From NCBI RefSeq assembly GCF_036373705.1, contig NC_089853.1:4512905-4576904 (forward strand): a stretch of DNA of 64,000 bases, in the 5' to 3' direction. This document shows, in pieces, positions 1 through 45,347 of the stretch (the stretch's first letter is position 1; every line of letters starts with the position of its first letter). Source of the stretch: Amia ocellicauda. Lineage: Eukaryota; Chordata; Actinopteri; Amiiformes; Amiidae. A program made the translations under genes and the position numbers. Under the pieces are notes generated by a model, which ran no database searches, had not been told where the DNA came from, and saw nothing but the letters and a program-made list of their open reading frames with translations.

Positions 1-1186
1 GAACACAGCACTGAACACTGAGCACTGAACACTGAACACTGAGCACTGAACACAGCACTGAGCACTGAGCACTGAACACAGCACTGAACACAGCACTGAG
101 CACTGAGCACTGAACACTGAACACTGAACACAGCACTGAGCACTGAGCACTGAACACTGAACACAGCACTGAACACTGAACACTGAGCACTGAACACTGA
201 GCACTGAACACTGAACACAGCACTGAACACTGAGCACTGAACACTGAACACAGCACTGAACACTGAGCACTGAACACTGAACACAGCACTGAACACTGAG
301 CACTGAACACTGAACACAGCACTGAGCACTGAACACTGAACACTGAACACAGCACTGAGCACTGAGCACTGAACACTGAGCACTGAACACTGAACACAGC
401 ACTGAACACTGAGCACTGAACACAGCACTGAGCACTGAACACTGAACACTGAACACAGCACTGAACACTGAGCACTGAACACTGAACACAGCACTGAGCA
501 CTGAACACTGAACACTGAACACAGCACTGAACACTGAACACAGCACTGAGCACTGAACACAGCACTGAACACTGAACACAGCACTGAACACAGCACTGAG
601 CACTGAGCACTGAACACTGAACACAGCACTGAACACTGAACACAGCACTGAGCACTGAGCACTGAACACTGAACACAGCACTGAGCACTGAACACAGCAC
701 TGAACACTGAGCACTGAGCACAGCACTGAACACTGAACACTGAACACAGCACTGAACACTGAGCACTGAACACAGCACTGAGCACTGAGCACTGAACACT
801 GAACACTGAGCACTGAACACTGAACACAGCACTGAGCACTGAACACAGCACTGAACACTGAACACTGAACACTGAGCACTGAACACAGCACTGAACACTG
901 AACACTGAGCACTGAACACTGAACACAGCACTGAACACTGAACACAGCACTGAGCACTGAGCACTGAACACTGAACACAGCACTGAACACTGAACACAGC
1001 ACTGAGCACTGAGCACTGAACACAGCACTGAACACTGAACACTGAACACAGCACTGAACACTGAGCACTGAACACAGCACTGAGCACTGAGCACTGAACA
1101 CAGCACTGAGCACTGAACACAGCACTGAACACTGAGCACTGAACACTGAACACTGAGCACTGAACACAGCACTGAGCACTGAACAC

Positions 1187-1222
<36 letters not shown>

Positions 1223-1669
1223 ACACTGAACACAGCACTGAGCACTGAACACTGAACAGAGCACTGAGCACTGAACACAGCACTGAACACTGAACACAGC
1301 ACTGAGCACTGAGCACTGAACACTGAACACAGCACTGAGCACAGCACTGAACACAGCACTGAACACTGAGCACTGAGCACAGCACTGAACACAGCACTGA
1401 GCACTGAACACTGAGCACTGAACACTGAACACAGCACTGAGCACTGAACACTGAACACAGCACTGAACACTGAACACAGCACTGAGCACTGAGCACTGAA
1501 CACAGCACTGAGCACTGAACACTGAACACAGCACTGAGCACTGAACACTGAACACAGCACTGAACACAGCACTGAACACAGCACTGGACACAGCACTGGA
1601 CTGAGCACTGAGCACTGAACACTGAGCACTGAGCACTGAACACTGAACACAGCACTGAACACTGAACAC

Positions 1670-1712
<43 letters not shown>

Positions 1713-1847
1713 ACACAGCACTGAACACTGAGCACTGAACACTGAGCACTGAACACAGCACTGAGCACTGAACACTGAGCATTGAACACAGCACTGAGCA
1801 CTGAACACAGCACTGAACACTGAGCACTGAACACAGCACTGAGCACT
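1..1847. repeat. Short-unit minisatellite, cut by the window edge
   Basis: The whole stretch is an irregular tandem array of 7-nt units ACACTGA and GCACTGA mixed with a 12-nt unit ACACAGCACTGA. Very few units deviate: there is one cluster with CACTGGACA near 1583-1600 and one isolated base change near 1781. It stops abruptly at about 1847, where ordinary AT-rich sequence begins. It starts at the window edge, so its full length is unknown. No coding potential. Confidence 0.95.
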
Positions 1848-4800
1848 TCATTATCGTGAAATACTGTTAATCCCTGTCTTTATTGCTTGATATATTCCAT
1901 GTCACCTGCATGACACACTCTTCCCTGTTTGTTCAGAGGTTTGAGCTACTCTCCACAAATGCCTAAGTTTAAGTTATAAACCCAATAATGCCATTATAAC
2001 TGGGTGGGAAAAGGAAAGGAAAGGAGGACCCCCTACCCTGCTGGTTTTTGTTCCAAGCGAGCTCTCAATTACTTAATTGAAGTAATAATTTGATTACATT
2101 TGACATTTTAAATTATTTTACTGATTTAAAAAAGTTGGTTCCTTTAAAAGTATAAAATTGTATAAGGAACTTAACTTAAAACCCCCAATCTGTAATGAAA
2201 ATGTTCTGATTTAGATCAAGGGTTTAAGTAACTGAGCGCTTTGGTTGGCATACAAACCAGCAGGGTACAATTGCAAACTGGAGAGCTGAGGCACATCAAG
2301 CCACTGCAGTGCAGGGATGAGTTACAGCGCATTTCTGTGGATCTTACCTGAACTGCAAACCAGTGGAGATCAGCTGTTCCACAGATTTAGCAATTCCTTA
2401 ATTTCCAAACCTCGAGTTATTTCAGCACAGATTTGTTCCAGTTCATGACAGTTCAAAGCATTTTACCGATGCTTTCAGTAACATAAGAGTTATAGTGCTT
2501 GAATTGAGGGCCAAACAGGGAAAATACAGAAGTGCTGAAGGGGCCAAACTGTCATACTGAGGCATCAATAACATTTGGCTCGTTATACACAAGTTTTGCT
2601 GCTTTTTTGATGTCCCTGTTTCAAAATGTGCCTGTTTTTTCTCAATTAAAAAAAAAATTCTTTGTAATGAGGATATTGGAGAGAGGCTACGGAGGGATTT
2701 TCTTCTGTTCGTGGTGTGGCTGAGGTGTGTAGGGAAGCAGGGAATGAACATACATAGAAATTATACAATGAAGACCAGCAGCAGGAATACAGAATGCTTG
2801 AATAGTACAATCCCCCTCCCCCAAGAGCTTCATCATCACAGAACAGGGTTCCGATTCGCTCTAGTGATAGTAAGACACCTGTCCACTCCCACACTAAAAC
2901 CTTGTGTATGATTACATGTAATTGAGCTCTAGAGCATATTACATACCAGACCTTTAACTGGGACACATTGTGTACCAACCCTAGTTATACTTCAAACTCT
3001 CTAAACATAGAACAGGGTGACAAACCAGTCCTGGCATGTGTGCGGAGGGCTGGGGAAGGCTGCTGCAGGTGGTTTGCTTTGCTCTATAGGGAATGACAGT
3101 CCAACTGGAGATGGGCTGTGGGCTTCCTGTGATCGGTTAAGCGTCGAGCTGCAGTGAAATTATGGAAAGAGCTGGGGAGGCGTCAGATGATGTAAATATA
3201 TCAAATGCATGGTTTGCTTATTTTCAGTCACAGATTTCATTTTTAAATACGGATTTGTCTTTAGACTTGGTTCCATTTTTACAGGAAGTTAAACCGTAAA
3301 CACCATGTTTTATTTTCTTGATTTAGACCATTTCAGAGTTTTAAAGGGGATGAGATTGATTGTGAAAAGGAAAATATTTTGGATTGAATGTAAGGTTTTA
3401 TAAACTGCACATGCATTTTGAAGACCAGTTTTCTAGTATAAACAAACAAAAAAAAAAAGTCATATTTAAATTAAATATCCTTTGAAATATTGACCAAATA
3501 ACTTCAAAGGCTGTAATTATTTTTTAAACAAAGACTTAGTCTTTTTATTGGCAGTGGAAAATAAGTTTCAGTATTTTATTGAAAGTAAGCAATAAATAAT
3601 ACTGTGATAAAAATAGTTCAAAAGTACTCATAGACTGTACATAATTTGTTACAAGATCATGAAATTTAAAATGAGAAACTGAAAACAATTAAAACACGAC
3701 AGGAACATGATTTGAGTTGCACATACAGGTCTAATCACATGGAAACAGACAACAGGGTAAAGTAAGTCAGTACATAAAACAAAAACTACAATTTTAATGA
3801 GATTCTTTGTTGATTTCCCAACATCGTGAGCCCATATAAATACTGAGAAACCTGGTGTTCAATAACCAAATACACATTCAGAAACACTTCAGCCATTAAT
3901 ACGATCTGAAATGGCAACTGATATACAAATAGTGACAGACAACAGAATAAGGCTTATTCAAAACATCGTACATTATGCACAAGAAGGCTTCGAAAATTGT
4001 GCCGCCTTCTCCTGACTTCCCATTAAAAAACGAGGCCACAGTGATCTGGAATTGGTCCTTTAACAAAGAAAACTGTTGCGTCAGCTTCTTTTCGACATCT
4101 GTTTTTAATGCAGAGGGGAAAGGAATGGAAAGTTTCAGCATCTGTGGTTTGCGGAGAATTCTCCATTCGAAGGGACCTTAAAGTCAGACTGCTTCTGCTG
4201 GGGGGCTGTCTTCTCTGCTTTTATGGCTTTTCAAAAGGTACATTTTGGTATCACAGTAAAGGATTTACAGAGATGCACACTGGTACAGCTATTGAATGGG
4301 GACAAGCCCCAGTTACTGGTTTTTCTCCATATTTTCCACACCCCAATCTTACGTTTTTTTTGCATATGCTCAAGGTTGATTTAAAACAATGCAGTGGGGG
4401 GTTTAAAAAAGCTGCAGTTTCCTGAAATTCAGAATTGACCTAAAGTTGCATTTAAAATGAAAAAAATGACTTAAGAAAATGTGAACGAAACATTACCAAT
4501 GCACTCATTTTAAAGTCACTTTAGCTTAAACTCGTGTTTAAAACAAAAACAAACCGTGTGGTCAATACAACAGGATTATAAAACAAAAATAAAATAAAGA
4601 TTAGATAGTGTCTGCAGATAAATATACAAACTTCAGACTCATGATACATTCCATTACATCTGAAACATTTTTACACTTGATAAGGGCACAGAATCTGATA
4701 GGGGGGGATAATGCAGAATGAATACACAGGCAAAACAAAGGTACATATTAGGGTCTAAATAAAAGACGTATCCAAATCAGTTTACATAAATATAAGAAAC

Positions 4801-5618
4801 ATTTAGTCTAAAATATTTCCTCTATGGTATTCAGGAGATTTGTGAATTCACTAATTAAACTCTGTAATAAAATATTTATAGTGTCCTTATAAGAAGTAAC
4901 AATAGATCACAGATCCCATCTTGATTTCGTAAATGTCGACTTCTTCCAATGATTTAATGCTGCATGATCATCTATAGAAATAGTGTGGGTAAACTGGAAA
5001 AGAACAAAAACACATGAGATTCACCAACAGTCTAATTGCAAAATACTATCTGTATTTGAACAATGTTTATTAAACCCATATTTACACATCACAGCTAATG
5101 CCAAACTTATGTTAATGACATTAAAATGGAAAATACTCTACTAGATTGTCTGAAAATTCTGATTCAGTATTTACCTTCCGTTACGAGTGTATAACACTAT
5201 TGCTTTTCCCGTTACATATTAAAAAGGTCTTGACGGAGAAATCAATCCACTATCCAGAACACAGAGACGTTTTATAATGAACTCTGATGCAGATAAAGTG
5301 TTTAATTAAAGCATGGTGACTGACCAGGCTCCTGAGGTTAATACGGCTCAAGTTAACTACATCCCAGGTACAATACATACAAACCCTTTGCTGAGATGAA
5401 GGCATTGAATCAGACCACGTATGTCCAGATCCCTCCCTAAAATTTGCATTCACTACTCCTCCGTTAATTTTCTTCCACGTGTGGACAGTTAACAGGTCTT
5501 GCCTTGTAGTGCCAATACAATATGACAGTATTTGAGAATCAAATGAAGAAATCTGCGAATAGCAAGATCCGAGCAACAGAGAAGTGTTCGTCTCGTTTGA
5601 ACTCACCAAGAAAAGGCA
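1848..5618. other. PPFIA1 3' UTR and/or downstream intergenic DNA
   Basis: This AT-rich stretch lies 3' of the PPFIA1 stop codon. Minus-strand AATAAA hexamers occur at 5066-5071 (about 550 nt past the stop) and near 3542-3585, so the 3' UTR probably ends in one of these places, but I cannot choose. The only structured feature is the MITE at 2034-2267. An open frame at about 3896-4141 on the minus strand is not recognisable and is listed under rejected items. Confidence 0.6.
2034..2267. mobile_element. Non-autonomous inverted-repeat element (MITE)
   Basis: The left end TACCCTGCTGGTTTTTGTTC is the imperfect reverse complement of the right end, which reads TTGGCATACAAACCAGCAGGGTA. The interior is AT-rich (TCAATTACTTAATTGA and similar) and has no coding capacity. 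The element at 41240-41522 shares the internal GGTTTTTGTTCCAA motif, so the two may be related. Superfamily not assigned. Confidence 0.6.
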
Positions 5619-39188
<33,570 letters not shown>

Positions 39189-41239
39189 CTGGAGACGGAG
39201 GGTGGACAGTTAGACAGGCCAGGGCAACACAGCCCGCACCTCAGGAAGTGGTGAGCGGTCACAGTTCCCAGCTCGGGCAAGCAAGCGTCAACCTTCCTCC
39301 GAGACATTTGGACATGGTGGAGTAATTAAGTGGCTTTGTGTATAAATGAGCATTAACCCAACTGCCACCAACCAAAGAAGAATGCAAAGGAACATGATGA
39401 GACATTACAAATACAAAAAACACATTTTCTAAATATTTTGCAGTCAAAAGCAAAGAATGATCTCTAATTTCATCTCTAGAGGGTTTGGGAAAGTGCAATT
39501 AAACTATAGGCGTTTGATTTATTTTAAGTTGTGTTTGATCTCCCCTAGTAAGTCCTCAATCTCTCCCCTTTCATATTGCTGGATTTTAAAACAAGAAAAA
39601 GTAATCCACGTTGACTAAAAAAATATTAGCAACAAACTACATGCCTATTACACTTTCTAGTTCTACACATGTAGTCAGTGCTACAGGCACTGGCTTTTTA
39701 TTTTTTGCACATCAGGAGGCATTGTGTTCAGATCAGTGCCCAGTACACTGAAACATTCAGCACCAGGCAATTTGTCCTCAGGAAGACAAGCTTGTATGTA
39801 ACCATCAAACACTCACATTCAGTCTGGAAGAGAAATTAAGGGCACCACTTCAACCTAATTTCGCTTGTCAATTGCACCGTGCCGCCTAAGAGAATCAGAT
39901 TGCTAAAGCTGTACAGTTATATAAGGGGCAAGGCTACTCCAGGGATAAACATTTACACATTACAAGACACCTTTACAGACAGAACATCCGTGTCTACCAT
40001 GTACCAAATGTCGAGAGCTCAAAATGTATTGTGGAAGATTTTGCAATATCTAAAACATGATATAGGCCTCATTAACTACTAAACACCTTAAGCAATTAAA
40101 ATGTATATAGAAAGAAGATTAAGTGACAATTAAATGTTTTCGGTATTAAATTAACTATTAAAATGCATTATTTGCAAGTGGACAAAATATTTGGTTATAA
40201 AATCACAGACTATTCATTTTAACACATTATAATAGTTAATGTTATACATAAATACAAATAGGTCTGTATCAGTTTGAACTGAGGTTTGAGGCAAAAAAAA
40301 AAAACGAATCAAAGCAAATGTTATATGCAAGAATAATTATTACATATGGTACATTTCCATAAAAATGTTACTGGGGTTATTTACAACAAGCCCCTGACTA
40401 ACTCAGTTCTGCTGCTGTTGTTAAGTAACTGTGTGCAGGAACATTTGCATTATTGATGTCGGTTCCTTCTGGAAAGCAAGTGGCCTTAGGCACAGGCTCA
40501 GCCAAAAATACTCATTGGCTGCACTAATGTTGAGACTGTCTTTTGGCTAAAAATATGTATATAAATACCTAATGCAAAATGGATGTTGTTTGTGTGTACA
40601 TTTTGAGACGTGAAACATTGAGCACAATTGTGTTCACACTATCAACATGAGCAAATATTGAAGGAATTGTATATACTGTTCGTTAAAGTCTTCCTTCGGT
40701 ATATTCATTCTACTAAATTAGTTGAAAATATGGTTTAAGTTAAAGTAACATCCTTGTTAGAACAGCTACGCCTTCAGTTAAGCATTCTTCCGAATAGAAG
40801 TCCTTGTATGTGCAGTTGGACGAGTGCGCTGCGCAAGACGCGTCCTGCTTTGCGACTCAGGGCGCTGGAGCCGCAGGGATGCCGGCTGTGACCCGACGTG
40901 CGGGGGCTGCGGTGCGCGTTGCGCCGCTGACGCACAGTCTGTCCGGATTGCGGGTCAGGGGCCCGGGAGCGAAGCAGGCAATTAGGGTCGCAGTTATGCG
41001 CGGGTCTGCGCTACTCCGCCAATGGCATGGGCGGGACTCTGCAGATCTGCGCACAACTGCCAAAGTCTGCGCTACAGGAGCACAAGACGGCAGTTTCCCG
41101 ACTGGAAGACCTGCATGCATGATCAAAGCTTTACATACATGATCCCTAATGCATTGAAACGCTTTGTGCTCTTGTTACTACCAGTGGGATTTGCATATTA
41201 GATTCACGTAACCGATATCTTCACAGTACAGTGAAGTAT

Positions 41240-41522
41240 TTTCCAGTCCCGGTCCTGGGGACCCGATGTCTTGCAGGTTTTTGTTCCAACTGCACCCTGA
41301 ATAACTGAAACCTAAATTGAACTAATACATTTGCTTTACTTGACGTTTTAAGTTACGAAAAGATGGAGAATCTGGGTGCCTTTTATGCTTTTATATGTAA
41401 CCTGATGTTTGCAATGGTTTACAATTATGAATAAGCTCTGATTAGGTCAATTACTAGTTCAATGCAGGAGCTGAGAGACAAAAACTAGCAGACATTAGAT
41501 CCCCAGGACAAGGACTGGGCAC
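41240..41522. mobile_element. MITE with long imperfect inverted ends
   Basis: The left end CCAGTCCCGGTCCTGGGGAC pairs with the right end, whose reverse complement reads CCCAGTCCTTGTCCTGGGGA; pairing continues inward (GGTTTTTGTTCC against AGTTTTTGTCTC) for about 45 bp. No coding capacity. Superfamily not assigned; exact ends uncertain by several bases. Confidence 0.65.
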
Positions 41523-41540
41523 CACTGGTGTAGTGTATTT

Positions 41541-42160
41541 TACACACACACACACACACACACTATATATACACACACACTGTACACACACTATACATAC
41601 ACACACACTGTACACACACACACACACAATACATACATACACACTGTACACACCGTACACACACTATACATACACACACTATACATACATACACACACAC
41701 ACTGTACACACACACACACATACACTGTACACACACTATACATACACACACACACACACACAATACATACATACACACTGTACACACACTATACATACAC
41801 ACTGTACACACACTATACACACACACTGTACACACACTATATATACACACACACACTATACACACACTATATACACACACACACACTATACATACACACA
41901 CACTATACACACACACACACACTGTACACACACACTGTACACACTATACATACATACACACACACACACTGTACACACTATACATACATAAACACTGTAC
42001 ACACACACACACACACACACACACTGTACACACTGTACACACTATACACACACACACAAACTGTACACACTATACACACTGTACACACACACTATACATA
42101 CACACACACACACACACACACACACTATACACACATACACACACACACACACACACTGTA
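41541..42160. repeat. CA-rich compound minisatellite
   Basis: About 620 bp of (CA)n interrupted by CTGTACAC and CTATACATAC motifs. It ends 60 bp downstream (transcript sense) of the proposed PPFIA1 exon 1 donor. Open frames in it (poly His-Thr, Cys-Val) are artefacts of the repeat. Confidence 0.95.
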
Positions 42161-42222
42161 CGCGTCGGGATGCATCGCTGGAACAAGCCTCCCGCCCGGG
42201 TGTCCAGTCTCACTTTATTTAC

Positions 42223-42700
42223 CTTGCCAGGAGGTACCAAATGTCTTTGTCGGGTCCACTTTCTCCTCTTCGGACTCCGGTTTCTCTAAACCTTTTAATG
42301 CGTGTTAGTCTTCTTGAGCAGCTTTAATAACGGAAACAATATTTAAAGTGCCATCATGTCTTCCCCCAGCCGCCCGACAGCGATAAACCCATGCGCGGCG
42401 AGAAGACACAGCGGTCCAGATGGTAGGGATCCCAAGGCCGGAGCAATGGAGGCTGGGCTGCCCGTCACTTCCTGGACTTGCACCGCGCCGGCGCTCACTC
42501 GCACATCCCCGACGACCGGGAGAGCAACAGCAACAGACGCCGGTGCGAAAGCGTGTCAAACCCGGGGCTCCAGAAACGTCTCGGTTTGATTGAGCTGCAG
42601 CCGGCGAGCGACCAGGCCCCGAGGAAAGCGTTACAATCCAACCTTTACGGCCAGGGAACCATCCTGCACCGAGGAGGGGAGGGAAAACGGCAACACAAAA
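42223..42700 (-). other. PPFIA1: Putative PPFIA1 5' UTR exon (3' end at 42223)
   Basis: The start-codon exon opens at an acceptor, so a non-coding first exon must lie upstream. The best donor is CTGGCAAG|GTAAATAAAG (exon end 42223) at the edge of a CpG-rich block. The 5' end is a guess within that block. Confidence 0.4.
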
Positions 42701-43110
42701 CACCCAGGCGGCGTTTCCTCTGCTGTGGTGCCCCGCGGTGGAGGATCTCTCGTTTCAGCCGCGTCACCAGCCCCGCAGACCGGCGCAGCCGTGCGGGGAG
42801 AGGGGGGGCTCGGGGCTCCTCGGACACGGCCGCTCCTCAGTGCGGAGACATGGCGCCGGACCCGGGCTGCTCCGCGGTGGAAAAGTATCCGGTTCCCGTT
42901 CGCAGGTGAGTGTTTTAATCCCGGTTTGCTCGGCCAGCTACCCCAGCCTGGCCTCCTGCCTGTCCGCGCTGCGCTCCCTCTCTCTCCGCTCTTGCGCTCC
43001 GTTTCCTGCTCTCCAATAAATCACGGCGTAACGTTCCCGACGTCCAGGACGTGCCGTTCCCGACGTGCAGTGCGGCGCCGCCGGGGAAACTGCGACAGCG
43101 CCCCCTGCAG
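42350..43110. promoter_or_regulatory. CpG-rich promoter region of PPFIA1
   Basis: GC-rich and dense in CpG, in sharp contrast to the AT-rich surroundings. It sits just upstream of the inferred PPFIA1 exon 1. No TATA box was identified. It may also fire in the plus direction (see 42850-42905). Confidence 0.6.
42850..42905 (+). CDS. Candidate plus-strand first exon, unknown gene
   Basis: ATG in the CpG-rich block opens MAPDPGCSAVEKYPVPVR and ends CGCAG|GTGAGTG, a near-perfect donor (phase 2). It would be a divergent gene head to head with PPFIA1. I do not recognise the peptide, and CpG-rich DNA often gives chance open frames. Confidence 0.25.
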
Positions 43111-43177
43111 GTGTTAGAGAGGACGCGCTGGTACTGCACTCGAAACATGCAGGCGAGCCGGTCATTGTCCGATTTGT

Positions 43178-43765
43178 TTGGATAATATATTCAACTTAGA
43201 CCCTATTTTAAATGGAAACGCTGAGGGCTTTGTCATACAAAACGATTACTCACTCGGACTTCACAAGTGTATTGTGGAAGCAATAAAAAAGGCAAACGCA
43301 ATGCTAGGGTATATTGTCAAAAGTGTAGAATTGAGAACAAGGGCAGTGATGTTCAGACTGTACAATGCACTAGTTAGAGCTCATCTGGATACTGTGGACA
43401 GTTCTGGGCTCCTCACTTCAAGAAAGATATCGCTGCTCTAGAGGCAGTTCAGAGGAGAGCAACCAGACTTATTCCAGGTCTGAAGGGAATGTCCTACTGA
43501 GAGACTGAGGACCTGAACCTTTTCACCTGGAACAGAGGAGACTACGTGGGGACTTGATCCAAGTCTTCAACATCATGAAAGGCATCGACCACATCAAACC
43601 AGAGGAGCTTTTCCAGATCAGCAGGGACACACGCACCCGGGGACACAAATGGAAATTGGGCTTCAAGGCATTCAAGACAGAAAACAGGAGACACTTCTTC
43701 ACACAGAGAGGCGTCACAATGAATTTGAAATTCTATGTGAGTTGTGAATAATTTGTAAGGGGCAA
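43178..43765 (+). mobile_element. LINE fragment, reverse transcriptase C-terminus, decayed
   Basis: Readable in broken frames: IKKANAMLGYIVKSVELRTR with [11 protein letters not shown], then LEQRRLRGDLIQVFNIMKGI and QISRDTRTRGHKWKLGFKAF. These match the C-terminal part of non-LTR retrotransposon ORF2 proteins common in fish. Stops and frameshifts interrupt it and the 5' part is missing, as in typical 5'-truncated LINEs. Confidence 0.75.
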
Positions 43766-43899
43766 AATGTCCTCTATTTGTGCAATGACCCTCATAATCT
43801 CAGTCACACCCCACCAGTGGAAAGAACCTCAGATCATTATTTTAATTCCTTTAAAGGATGAGTGACCGGTTAATGTTCAATCAAAATCGCCATGCTGAG

Positions 43900-43921
43900 T
43901 GTGTGTGTGTGTGTGTGTGTG
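43900..43921. repeat. (GT)n microsatellite
   Basis: Run of about 11 GT units. Confidence 0.9.
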
Positions 43922-44059
43922 ATCATTAGAAAACCCTTTTGAAATAGTTAGCACAGCTGAAAACTCTTGTGCTGATTTAATAAGCAATGAAACTGTCCTT
44001 CTTTAGACTAGTTGAGTATCTGGAGCATCAGCAATTGTGGGTTAGATTACAGGCTTAAA

Positions 44060-44430
44060 ATGGCCAGAAACAAAGAATTTTCTTCTGAAACTTGTCAGTC
44101 TATTCTTGTTCAGAGAAATGAAGGCTATTCCATGTGAGAAATTGCCAAGAAACTGAAGATCTCGTACAACGCTGTGTACCACTCCCTTCACAGAACAGCG
44201 CAAACTGCCTCTAACCAGAATAGAAAGAGGAGTGGAGGCCCCGGTGCACAACTGAGCAAGAGGACAAATACATTACTAGTTTGAGAAACAGACGCCTCAC
44301 AGGTCAACTGGCAGCTTCATTAAATAGTACCCGCAAAACACCAGTCTCAACGTCAACAGTGAAGAGGCGACTCCGGGATGCTGGCCTTCTAGGCAGAGTT
44401 GCAGATTCCTTTGACAATAAATAAATTATA
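44060..44430 (+). pseudogene. Tc1-like transposase remnant, N-terminal part
   Basis: From the ATG at 44060 it reads MARNKEFSSETCQSILVQRN, then EIAKKLKISYNAVYHSLHRT after a stop, and later STVKRRLRDAGLLGR in another frame. These are the DNA-binding segments of Tc1-like transposases, with several stops and frameshifts. The catalytic half is absent and no inverted ends were found. Not the same family as the three DD36E copies. Confidence 0.75.
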
Positions 44431-45347
44431 GACAAGGAAATTCTAAAATAATTATGTAATCATGTGTAATAATGTTAAAGGCATAGGGTTACTAATATGC
44501 CAGTATTTCCTGTTTCACTTAAATAATTTACCACCCAGAGACCGTATTGAAAACCCCCAGTCAGTTTACCGAACCCAATCCTTTCATTTTGCCCTAAGGG
44601 ACCTATCACACCAAGTCAGTGTAATTAGTCAACATCATCCTTTCCAATATCCTCTCCAAGTGGACAGAGGTCAAGGGTTAATCTTTCTACACCTCTTTTT
44701 ATTTTATATTCACTCCTCTTAACAATGGGCTTGCCAGGACAATATGTGTTTGATTGTTAATCTCTTTAAAAGCCTTGCAGCTATTGACAAAATAAGACTG
44801 ACATTACACAGAAGAGTGTATTTCACGAATGCTTTAATATCTGATGTGTATTGCAAGCAAGCATGTTTCTGCTTTGGGATATATTTAATTCCACACTGCA
44901 ATTTCTTATGCCGTTTCTCCAATCATTTTCTCTTCTTTATTCAACCTCTCATGACAAAACACCAGAGTGTGAGAAAATAAGCATCTCCTGCCTGGCTCTC
45001 CCCTCACATTTCTCCCGACTCAGCCTTTTCAAGACAGCAGCTTGCCCCGTGCCCTTTTTACTTTCCTTGATCTCTCCTCTTTAAAAATAGATGAAGCCCC
45101 TTCCTTCCACACATTAACCAGCTGCTGCACAAAGAGGAATGCCTCGGTCACAGACAGTGCACAAAACAAATAGAAAGAAAAGCAAACTATGGTTTACAGC
45201 ATCCTTCATTTCCAAGGAGAGCAATACAGCAAAGTAGGGTATTTTACTATTATTATAGTAGTGAATTGTATAAAATATGCAATACTACTAGTAGTGGGAA
45301 TTATTTGAGGAATATGTGTCATGTATTGTCCCCATTTCAAAAACACA

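Larger units (their letters stand above)
39189..42222 (-). other. PPFIA1: PPFIA1 intron 1 (inferred)
   Basis: Between the acceptor before the start codon and the proposed donor at 42221-42222. It holds a GC-rich patch at about 40800-41100, a MITE (41240-41522) and the CA-rich array (41541-42160). No coding exon recognised. Confidence 0.55.

Noticed and set aside
1..1847. CRISPR-like regular repeats
   Set aside because: Units are 7 and 12 nt without unique spacers, in a vertebrate genome; it is a minisatellite.
3896..4190. Minus-strand open frame of about 98 codons containing KTDVEKKLTQQFSLLKDQFQ
   Set aside because: Protein-like in places, but not recognised, without a clear splice or promoter context, and in the region expected to be PPFIA1 3' UTR. 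The opposite strand and other frames are also open here.
41533..41991. 152-codon His-Thr and 122-codon Cys-Val open frames
   Set aside because: Direct translation of the CA-rich array.
43178..43441. Host gene encoding an 87-residue protein
   Set aside because: The peptide matches the C-terminal part of LINE reverse transcriptases and its reading frame is broken.
44462..44722. 86-codon plus-strand open frame
   Set aside because: No recognised product, no splice context, and it directly follows the decayed Tc1 remnant.
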